Assembly: GCA_004525825.1 (NCBI GenBank)
Contig: SPBY01000048.1
Span: 1-11,401 of the forward strand
Direction of reading: 5' to 3'
Length of the DNA stretch: 11,401 nucleotides
DNA from: Bacteroidia bacterium
GTDB lineage: Bacteria > Bacteroidota > Bacteroidia > Bacteroidales > GCA-2748055
This document shows, piece by piece, positions 6,670 through 11,401 of the stretch (positions within the stretch are counted from its first letter, which is position 1; each line of letters begins with the position of its first letter). A program made the position numbers and the translations under genes. The notes beneath the pieces were generated by a model. That model saw only the letters and a program-made list of their open reading frames with translations, had not been told where the DNA came from and ran no database searches.

Positions 6670-7485
6670 ATGGAACTGCTGGAGCTTTTTAAATACGGAT
6701 TTATTCAACATGCCATCCTGGCGGCGCTGCTGATGTCTGTGGCCTGCGGTATCGTTGGAACCTATATTGTGGCAAGGCGCATGGTTTTTATTAGCGGCGG
6801 AATTACTCATGCTTCATTTGGTGGAGTGGGGATTGGCTACTTCCTTGGTTTCCCGCCCCTTGCTGGTGCAGCTGTAGTGGCAGTACTGGCAGCCCTGACT
6901 ACCGAAAACCTTACCCGGAGAAAGGTGCTCCGGAACGATTCCATCATAGCCATTCTCTGGTCGCTGGGAATGGCCATCGGCATTATTTTTGTGTACCTCT
7001 CACCGGGATATGCCCCGAATCTGATGAGTTTCCTGTTCGGGAGCATCATCACAGTCACCTCCACCGACCTGTGGCTCATGCTGGGCCTGGCACTCACTGT
7101 TCTGACCGTATTTATACTTTTCTACAAAGCTATTTTGTACGTGGCCTTTGATGAACAGTTTGCCAGAATCAGGGGAATCCCAGTCATGTTTATTAATTAC
7201 TTGCTTATAGTACTGGTGGCATTGACCATTGTCCTCAGTATCCGGACTGCCGGAATCATTCTGGTACTTTCAGTGCTGACCATTCCTCAAAACATCTCCA
7301 ACCTTTTTACAAACCGCTTCAGTCACATCATGATCGGATCGGTGGTACTGGGATTTTTTGCCTCCATCCTCGGTCTTATCCTCTCCTATTACCTGGATAT
7401 CCCCTCAGGGGCAACCATTATCTTTACCCTGGTGATTATGTACCTGGCTGCGCGATTGATTAAAGTTGTTATTTTTAGAAGATGA
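6670..7485 (+). CDS. znuB: Zinc/manganese ABC transporter permease (ABC-3 family)
   Basis: A 271-residue integral inner-membrane protein with roughly eight or nine hydrophobic segments spread over its length, the size and profile of ABC-3 permeases. Family motifs include VARRMVFISGGITHASFGGVG near residues 33-53, the cytoplasmic FDEQFARIRGIPV loop, and LSVLTIP in a later helix. It forms the channel for the metal handed over by the substrate-binding lipoprotein. The open frame continues upstream inside znuC; I chose the ATG at 6670 because it lies one base after the znuC stop and opens with MELLELFKYGFIQHAIL, the usual N-terminus of this family. Its stop overlaps dapD by ATGA (7482-7485). Confidence 0.94.
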   Translation: MELLELFKYGFIQHAILAALLMSVACGIVGTYIVARRMVFISGGITHASFGGVGIGYFLGFPPLAGAAVVAVLAALTTENLTRRKVLRNDSIIAILWSLGMAIGIIFVYLSPGYAPNLMSFLFGSIITVTSTDLWLMLGLALTVLTVFILFYKAILYVAFDEQFARIRGIPVMFINYLLIVLVALTIVLSIRTAGIILVLSVLTIPQNISNLFTNRFSHIMIGSVVLGFFASILGLILSYYLDIPSGATIIFTLVIMYLAARLIKVVIFRR

Positions 7486-8294
7486 AACTGAAACTTAGTA
7501 TTGAAGCAGCATGGAGCGACCGGAACCTGCTTAAGGAAAGTGAGATTCAACAGGCAATTCATGAAGTAGTTGACCAGCTTGACAGAGGTGTTCTGAGGGT
7601 AGCTGAAAAAGATGATGGAGTCTGGAAGGTCAATGACTGGATTAAGAAAGCTGTGATTCTGTATTTCCCTATCCGGCAGATGGAAACCATTGAGGTTCCC
7701 CCTTTCGAGTTTCATGACAAAATTCCACTCAAAAGCGGGTACAAAGCCAAAGGGGTTCGGGTGGTTCCTCATGCCATTGCCAGGTATGGTGCCTACATTG
7801 CAAAAGGAGTAATCCTAATGCCTTCCTATGTGAATATTGGGGCCTATGTGGACGAAGGTACCATGGTCGATACCTGGGCCACAGTAGGTTCGTGCGCTCA
7901 GATCGGGAGGAATGTCCATCTGAGCGGTGGTGTTGGAATCGGCGGAGTGCTTGAGCCGGTTCAGGCTGCCCCGGTCATCATTGAAGACAACTGTTTCATC
8001 GGTTCCCGGAGCATTGTCGTGGAAGGGGTCAGAGTTGAATCTGAAGCTGTCCTGGGTGCCAATGTGGTGATTACCAATTCCACAAGAATCATTGATGTGA
8101 CAGGCAAGCAGCCGGTTGAAATGAAGGGTGTGGTTCCGGCCCGCTCGGTAGTGATCCCCGGTTCCTATACCAAAACCTTTCCAGCCGGTGATTACCAGGT
8201 AACTTGTGCACTGATCATCGGACAACGAAAACCCTCCACCGACCTGAAAACCTCTCTCAACGATGCGCTGAGGGAATACAACGTAGCGGTATGA
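7482..8294 (+). CDS. dapD: 2,3,4,5-tetrahydropyridine-2,6-dicarboxylate N-succinyltransferase
   Basis: A 270-residue cytosolic enzyme that transfers succinyl from succinyl-CoA to tetrahydrodipicolinate in the succinylase branch of diaminopimelate/lysine synthesis, supplying the peptidoglycan cross-link residue. The helical N-terminus (1-75) contains WIKKAVILYFPIR. A left-handed beta-helix of hexapeptide repeats follows from about 90 to 200 (GVILMPSYVNIGAYVDEGTMVD, then TWATVGSCAQIG). Signature segments GGVLEPVQAAPVIIEDNCFIG (154-174) and EGVRV match DapD closely. Length is that of the family. Genes for the other succinylase steps (DapC, DapE) are not in this window. It overlaps znuB and the glycosyltransferase by 4 bp each. 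Confidence 0.96.
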   Translation: MKLKLSIEAAWSDRNLLKESEIQQAIHEVVDQLDRGVLRVAEKDDGVWKVNDWIKKAVILYFPIRQMETIEVPPFEFHDKIPLKSGYKAKGVRVVPHAIARYGAYIAKGVILMPSYVNIGAYVDEGTMVDTWATVGSCAQIGRNVHLSGGVGIGGVLEPVQAAPVIIEDNCFIGSRSIVVEGVRVESEAVLGANVVITNSTRIIDVTGKQPVEMKGVVPARSVVIPGSYTKTFPAGDYQVTCALIIGQRKPSTDLKTSLNDALREYNVAV

Positions 8295-9415
8295 TGCGGA
8301 TCGGGTTTGATGCAAAGAGGGCCTTTAACAATTATAGTGGCCTTGGCAACTATAGCAGGTATGTTATTTCCAACATTTGCCGTTATTATCCGGAAAATGA
8401 GTGCCTGCTGTATACACCGAGCATAGAAGACAAGAAACTGTTTCATAAGCCGGATGGGAGTACAATCAGGAAACCGGGCAAAAATCCCTGGAACTTTAAG
8501 GGTTCTCTCTGGAGAAGCTTCGGGCTCACCCGCCAGCTGAAGAGGGATGGTGTCGACCTCTTCCATGGTCTCAGCAATGAACTGCCTTACGGGATCCACC
8601 GCAGCAAGGTCAGATCTGTGGTCACCATCCATGACCTTATATTTATGGAACACCCAAAGTTTTATAAGCTGCTTGACCGTAAGATCTATGAACAGAAGGT
8701 GCGCTATGGAACGCGTGCTGCCAGCAGGATCATTGCAGTGAGCGAACTGACCAAACGGGATATTATGCGCTTCCTGGGAGTAGATGAATCCAGGATCAGT
8801 GTGGTATACCAGGGATGCAGCAGGCAATTTTACAAACGGGTGAGTGAAAATCTGATGTTAACCTCCCGCCGGCAGTTTACCTTACCCTCCGAATACCTGC
8901 TTTATGTGGGGACTATTGAAGAGCGAAAAAACCTGCTCAGGGTCATCATGGCCATGCACCAGGGAAACATTGACATCCCCCTGGTGGTGGTGGGAAAAAA
9001 AACAGACTATTTCAATCTGGTAAACGAATACATCGAAAAACACCAGGTGCAGAACATCCTGTTCCTGGACCATGTGCATACCAATGATCTGCCGGCCATT
9101 TACCAGGGTTCAATTGGCTTTATCTATCCTTCTTCCTACGAAGGATTCGGGATTCCGATTCTGGAGGCACTCAACTCTGGTGTGCCGGTGATCACCTCCA
9201 GGGGAGGATGCCTGGAAGAAACTGCCGGGAAGGGTGGCCTATTGATTGATCCCTTCGACCAGGAAGAGATGATCGATGCAATCAGGCTGATCCTCGAGGA
9301 CTCCGCCACCAGAGACCGCCTGATCAGAGAAGGTGGTGCCCATGCTTTGAAATTCAGGGAGGAACACACCATTCCTGCCCTATATAATGTCTATCTTCAG
9401 AGCAGAAATGATTGA
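8291..9415 (+). CDS. GT4-type glycosyltransferase (glycosyltransferase family 1)
   Basis: A 374-residue GT-B fold glycosyltransferase. It opens with MMRIGFDAKRAFNNYSGLGNY, the glycine-containing acceptor-side loop. LFHGLSNELP (90-99) and TIHDLIFMEHP (112-122) mark the N-terminal domain. VGTIEERKNL (206-215) opens the nucleotide-sugar domain, and EGFGIPILEA (284-293) is the EX7E motif with E284 and E292. No membrane helices or signal peptide are seen, so it acts at the cytoplasmic face on an unknown sugar acceptor such as a lipid-linked glycan. The frame extends upstream into dapD; I chose the ATG at 8291 because it overlaps the dapD stop as ATGA (8291-8294). A second ATG follows at once (8294) and could serve. 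Donor and acceptor cannot be inferred. Confidence 0.9.
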   Translation: MMRIGFDAKRAFNNYSGLGNYSRYVISNICRYYPENECLLYTPSIEDKKLFHKPDGSTIRKPGKNPWNFKGSLWRSFGLTRQLKRDGVDLFHGLSNELPYGIHRSKVRSVVTIHDLIFMEHPKFYKLLDRKIYEQKVRYGTRAASRIIAVSELTKRDIMRFLGVDESRISVVYQGCSRQFYKRVSENLMLTSRRQFTLPSEYLLYVGTIEERKNLLRVIMAMHQGNIDIPLVVVGKKTDYFNLVNEYIEKHQVQNILFLDHVHTNDLPAIYQGSIGFIYPSSYEGFGIPILEALNSGVPVITSRGGCLEETAGKGGLLIDPFDQEEMIDAIRLILEDSATRDRLIREGGAHALKFREEHTIPALYNVYLQSRND

Positions 9416-9974
9416 TTCAGAGGTCAGGAAGGCAGGCAAAGTTGTTTTGTCGGGAGGCATCATACTTTATCCCACAGACAGCATTTGGGGCATTGGTTGC
9501 GATGCCACCAAGCATGAAGCCGTTCAGAAGATTTATGATGTAAAGCAACGCAACGACAGCAAAAGCATGCTGGTTCTGGTAAACGGGGTAAAGATGCTGA
9601 AACAGTACCTCAACGAGATCCCTCCTCAGGCACTGGAACTGATTGGCAAGGCCAAAAAACCCACCACCATCATTTACCCAGGTGCCCGCCACTTGGCAAG
9701 CAACCTGGTGGCAGAGGATGGATCGGTAGGGATTCGAATCACTTCTGATCCTTTCTGCCAAAAACTAATTGAGTTCACCGGCAAACCCATAGTCTCAACC
9801 TCGGCCAACATTTCCGGAGAGCTTTCCCCTGCGCTTTTTAGCGAGATCCTTCCCCAGATCCGCCGGCAGGTCGATCATGTGGTCAACTGGAGGCAGGATG
9901 AAACAGATCCATCATCGCCCTCCGCCATCATCAAGCTGAAAGCAGGTGGCGGAATGACTATTCTACGTCCATAA
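9408..9974 (+). CDS. tsaC: Threonylcarbamoyl-AMP synthase (TsaC/Sua5/YrdC family)
   Basis: A 188-residue cytosolic enzyme making threonylcarbamoyl-AMP from threonine, bicarbonate and ATP, the first step of t6A37 modification of ANN-decoding tRNAs. Family motifs are GGIILYPTDSIWGIGCDAT (16-34), KQRNDSKSM (46-54), GSVGIRIT (105-112), STSANISG (130-137) and PSAIIKL (171-177). The length fits the single-domain YrdC/TsaC form without the Sua5 C-terminal domain. An ATG at 9387 would add seven residues (MSIFRAE). I chose 9408 because it gives an 8-bp overlap with the glycosyltransferase stop, in line with the other junctions, and places the motifs at usual distances. It is the last gene of the operon; the stop runs into the A-tract before the hairpin at 9980. 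Confidence 0.94.
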   Translation: MIDSEVRKAGKVVLSGGIILYPTDSIWGIGCDATKHEAVQKIYDVKQRNDSKSMLVLVNGVKMLKQYLNEIPPQALELIGKAKKPTTIIYPGARHLASNLVAEDGSVGIRITSDPFCQKLIEFTGKPIVSTSANISGELSPALFSEILPQIRRQVDHVVNWRQDETDPSSPSAIIKLKAGGGMTILRP

Positions 9975-10007
9975 AAAAACGGGCTGCCCGTAAAAACAGG
10001 CAGCCCG
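9973..10007 (-). terminator. Intrinsic terminator between convergent genes, strongest for the minus strand
   Basis: A perfect 9-bp GC-rich stem, CGGGCTGCC (9980-9988) with GGCAGCCCG (9999-10007), encloses a 10-nt loop. On the minus strand the stem is followed directly by seven T (complement of the A-run 9973-9979), a textbook intrinsic terminator for the head-GIN/rimM transcript. On the plus strand there is no adjacent T-run, so it would end the tsaC operon less efficiently, perhaps helped by the next hairpins. Confidence 0.85.
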
Positions 10008-10035
10008 CAGGTGGTTGTTTTCACAACCGCTCCTG
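10008..10035. repeat. Second hairpin in the convergent intergenic region
   Basis: CAGG (10008-10011) pairs with CCTG (10032-10035), and GGTTGT (10013-10018) with ACAACC (10023-10028), around a TTTC loop. One T-G pair and a 2-nt bulge lie between the two blocks, about 11 pairs in all. It follows the main terminator stem without a gap and may be an auxiliary terminator or 3' end stabiliser for the plus-strand operon. Confidence 0.5.
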
Positions 10036-10038
10036 TAT

Positions 10039-10060
10039 CCCCTCCTCTTTGAGGCAGGGG
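10039..10060. repeat. Third hairpin in the convergent intergenic region
   Basis: CCCCTCCTC (10039-10047) pairs with GAGG..GGGG (10051-10060) over a TTT loop, with one bulged base: nine pairs, mostly G-C. It lies 10 bp beyond the stop codon of the head-GIN gene, so on the minus strand it would be the first structure formed in the 3' end. It has no T-run of its own. Confidence 0.45.
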
Positions 10061-10070
10061 TGCTCCGTAT

Positions 10071-10769
10071 CTATAATGTTTTTACTTTTCCTGAACCAGA
10101 GGAGGTGCTATTCACCCTGGGATTTCCGTGATAATACACCGAGCCGCTGCCCGAAATTTTCACCTCTAATTCCTCTTTGGCCGTGATTCTGGCTCCTCCC
10201 GATCCGCTGATCGCTGCTGAGAATTCATTTACATCAAAGGTTTCAGCTTTTAGTTGTCCGGAACCGCTGATCTTCAAATCCATTTCATCGGAGTTTCCGC
10301 TGTCGAGCAGTACATCGCCTGAACCGGAGATTTTTACACCTACTTCATCAGCCGTAAGCTTACTAAATACAATATTTCCGCTTCCTGAAATGGCAATTTC
10401 CATCTCGTCGGAGGTAACGGCTTCAGCAGATGCAAACATTCCCGAGCCAGACATCTTTACGGCTTCCAGTTCCTTGGAAGTAATGTGGATGGTCAACTTG
10501 GACCTATGTATCCTCCAGTCCTCATATTTAAGCGTAAGAAATCCATCTTCTACTTCGGTGATCAGATCCTCTACGTCCTCGGCCTCCCCCTCAATCCTGA
10601 TCTCGTGGGTATTGCCCGGAGTATAATAAACATCGGCATGCACACCGATGCCTATTCCTGAGAATGTTTCAAGTTTCCTGACATCCTCTTTGGGCATATC
10701 GGGGGAAAGGAAGCTATTGCAAAGCAGCAGAGTGGCTACTGCCACCATTGAAACTACAATTCTTTTCAT
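10071..10769 (-). CDS. Exported head-GIN domain (DUF2807) protein with seven SGSG repeats
   Basis: A 232-residue protein of the DUF2807/head-GIN type, common in Bacteroidota and often annotated as a putative auto-transporter adhesin head; true function unknown. An N-terminal signal peptide (MKRIVVSMVAVATLLL) precedes Cys17, whose context is a poor lipobox, so ordinary secretion to the periplasm or surface is as likely as lipidation. After a region around 34-60 (FSGIGIGVHADVYYTPG), seven SGSG turns recur at 107, 128, 148, 168, 188, 206 and 224, spaced 18-21 residues, each usually preceded by a short V/I-K-I strand. This is the pattern of a right-handed beta-helix with one turn per repeat. It lies 59 bp after rimM on the same strand and might be read through from it or have its own promoter. 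Confidence 0.85.
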   Translation of the reverse strand: MKRIVVSMVAVATLLLCNSFLSPDMPKEDVRKLETFSGIGIGVHADVYYTPGNTHEIRIEGEAEDVEDLITEVEDGFLTLKYEDWRIHRSKLTIHITSKELEAVKMSGSGMFASAEAVTSDEMEIAISGSGNIVFSKLTADEVGVKISGSGDVLLDSGNSDEMDLKISGSGQLKAETFDVNEFSAAISGSGGARITAKEELEVKISGSGSVYYHGNPRVNSTSSGSGKVKTL

Positions 10770-10778
10770 TGTATAAAC

Positions 10779-10808
10779 CTTTAGTTGATTATTAAATTCA
10801 GACTAAAG
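10779..10808. promoter_or_regulatory. Inverted repeat upstream of the head-GIN gene
   Basis: CTTTAGT (10779-10785) and ACTAAAG (10802-10808) form a perfect 7-bp inverted repeat with a 16-bp AT-rich spacer, extendable by three pairs past one bulge. It fills much of the 59-bp gap between rimM and the head-GIN start, 10-39 bp upstream of the ATG. It could be an operator or a leader stem. No clear TAnnTTTG promoter is seen with it. Confidence 0.35.
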
Positions 10809-10828
10809 ACGAAATGAAAAAAGAGATG

Positions 10829-11347
10829 TTACAGTGAAGTGAGCCCATCGGGCAAAATAAGATGGACTATTTGACTTTGTGAGTCAATTTGATCGATGAA
10901 ATCGTGCACAGCAGGCACCATGAGTTCCTTGCCTTTATAATCAATGATAAAAACCGGATTCATGGAATGGGGAATAAAAGCACTTACCTTCCCCAGCTCT
11001 CCCATATTTTTGTCAAATGCCAGGTAACCTACCACAGAATTCAGATCATCTGCATCTGCTACTGGCGTGGAGATATGGGCAGGATCAAAGTAAAAACTGC
11101 AACCAGTGACTGCTCGAGCTTCATCAAGGGAATCGATGAATTCAAATTTAACGATGGCCTGTTCCCTGGATACCAGTTCCACCTCTTCCACAAAAAAAGG
11201 AACCCGCTGCCCATCTAAATCGATGAACAGCGGGCGATCAGGTTCCATGTAGTTTCCAGCTTCGGGTTCAAGTAGAACATTTACTTCTCCCCGGAGACCA
11301 TATGGCTTGGAAATCTTCCCAGCCTTCGCTCCGTCCGGAACCAACAT
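10829..11347 (-). CDS. rimM: Ribosome maturation factor RimM
   Basis: A 172-residue cytosolic assembly factor for the 30S head, which binds S19 and acts with S13 and 16S rRNA. The N-terminal RimM beta-barrel is marked by AGKISKPYGLRGEVNV (9-24) and by VKFEFIDSLDEARAVTGCSFYF. The C-terminal PRC-barrel is marked by VGYLAFD, LGKVSAFIPHSMNPVFII and ELMVPAVHDFI, the last being the conserved proline-containing strand of RimM. An in-frame GTG at 11392 would add a lysine-rich leader, but that stretch is the C-terminus of rpsP read in another frame, so I chose the ATG at 11347, 10 nt after the rpsP stop. The rpsP-rimM order is the widely conserved ribosomal arrangement. Confidence 0.93.
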   Translation of the reverse strand: MLVPDGAKAGKISKPYGLRGEVNVLLEPEAGNYMEPDRPLFIDLDGQRVPFFVEEVELVSREQAIVKFEFIDSLDEARAVTGCSFYFDPAHISTPVADADDLNSVVGYLAFDKNMGELGKVSAFIPHSMNPVFIIDYKGKELMVPAVHDFIDQIDSQSQIVHLILPDGLTSL

Positions 11348-11357
11348 TATATGAATC

Positions 11358-11401
11358 TTAGTCTTCTTTTTTTGCTTGGTCTTCGGCCTCACCGAGCTCG
11401 G
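11358..11401 (-). CDS. rpsP: C-terminus of 30S ribosomal protein S16 (partial)
   Basis: Reading the minus strand from the window edge gives 13 in-frame codons ending ELGEAEDQAKKED, then TAA at 11360-11358. This acidic, A/E/K-rich tail is typical of Bacteroidota S16 proteins, which carry a charged C-terminal extension. The position directly before rimM is where rpsP is found in many bacteria. Only the tail is inside the window, so the assignment rests on composition and context. Confidence 0.7.
   Translation of the reverse strand, partial: ELGEAEDQAKKED

Noticed and set aside
8204..8290. Upstream extension of the glycosyltransferase into dapD.
   Set aside because: The added residues are an out-of-frame reading of dapD; the ATG at 8291 overlaps the dapD stop and matches the family start.
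10090..10460. Regularly spaced similar short DNA segments that could suggest a CRISPR-like or tandem repeat array.
   Set aside because: They encode the SGSG turns of one open reading frame and vary at the DNA level; there are no conserved repeats with unique spacers.
11348..11392. GTG start extending RimM by 15 lysine-rich residues.
   Set aside because: This stretch encodes the rpsP C-terminus in another frame, ending in TAA at 11358-11360.

Overview
The window reads as ordinary chromosomal DNA of a member of the Bacteroidota, probably of the Bacteroidales/Marinilabiliales type. This is inferred from family content and style. The genes have almost no Shine-Dalgarno sequences, and one TAnnTTTG promoter -7 element is visible. 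There are small lipoproteins with relaxed lipoboxes, a head-GIN (DUF2807) protein, a charged tail on ribosomal protein S16, and tandem phosphofructokinases with pyrophosphate-type active sites. No transposase, integrase, CRISPR array, tRNA or rRNA was seen.

Layout. Positions 1-827 (+) hold an endonuclease/exonuclease/phosphatase (EEP) protein, probably cut off at its N-terminus by the window edge. It overlaps tail-to-tail by 14 bp with a DUF434 protein (814-1482, -). A 134-bp divergent intergenic region carries an inverted repeat and two DnaA-box-like nonamers, and leads to a small SPOR-like lipoprotein (1617-2066, +). Two adjacent 6-phosphofructokinases follow on the minus strand (pfk-B 3360-4583 is read first, then pfk-A 2091-3299). 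Both carry the GGDD/PKT residues expected of PPi-dependent enzymes. The 60-bp leader between them can fold so that the start codon of the second gene is paired.

From 4733 to 9974 (+) lies a tightly packed seven-gene unit: yidD, a TroA/ZnuA-type metal-binding lipoprotein, its ABC ATPase and permease, dapD (lysine/diaminopimelate synthesis), a GT4 glycosyltransferase and tsaC/Sua5 (tRNA t6A synthesis). Four of its six junctions are ATGA overlaps, one has a 1-nt gap and one an 8-bp overlap, so the genes are almost certainly co-transcribed and translationally coupled. The mix (membrane insertion, zinc or manganese uptake, cell-wall precursor, glycosyl transfer, tRNA modification) looks like a growth/envelope housekeeping operon rather than a single pathway.

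At the right end, three stacked hairpins separate tsaC from a convergent minus-strand group: the rpsP C-terminus (cut by the window edge), rimM, and a head-GIN protein with seven SGSG repeats. The first hairpin has a T-run suited to minus-strand termination.

I do not see a convincing new defence or mobile system here. The most interesting sequence-level signals are the mutually exclusive RNA pairings over the pfk-A start codon, the paired PPi-PFK paralogues, the metal-transport operon with a possible operator and a substrate-binding protein lacking one usual metal-ligand histidine, and the candidate DnaA boxes near 1540.
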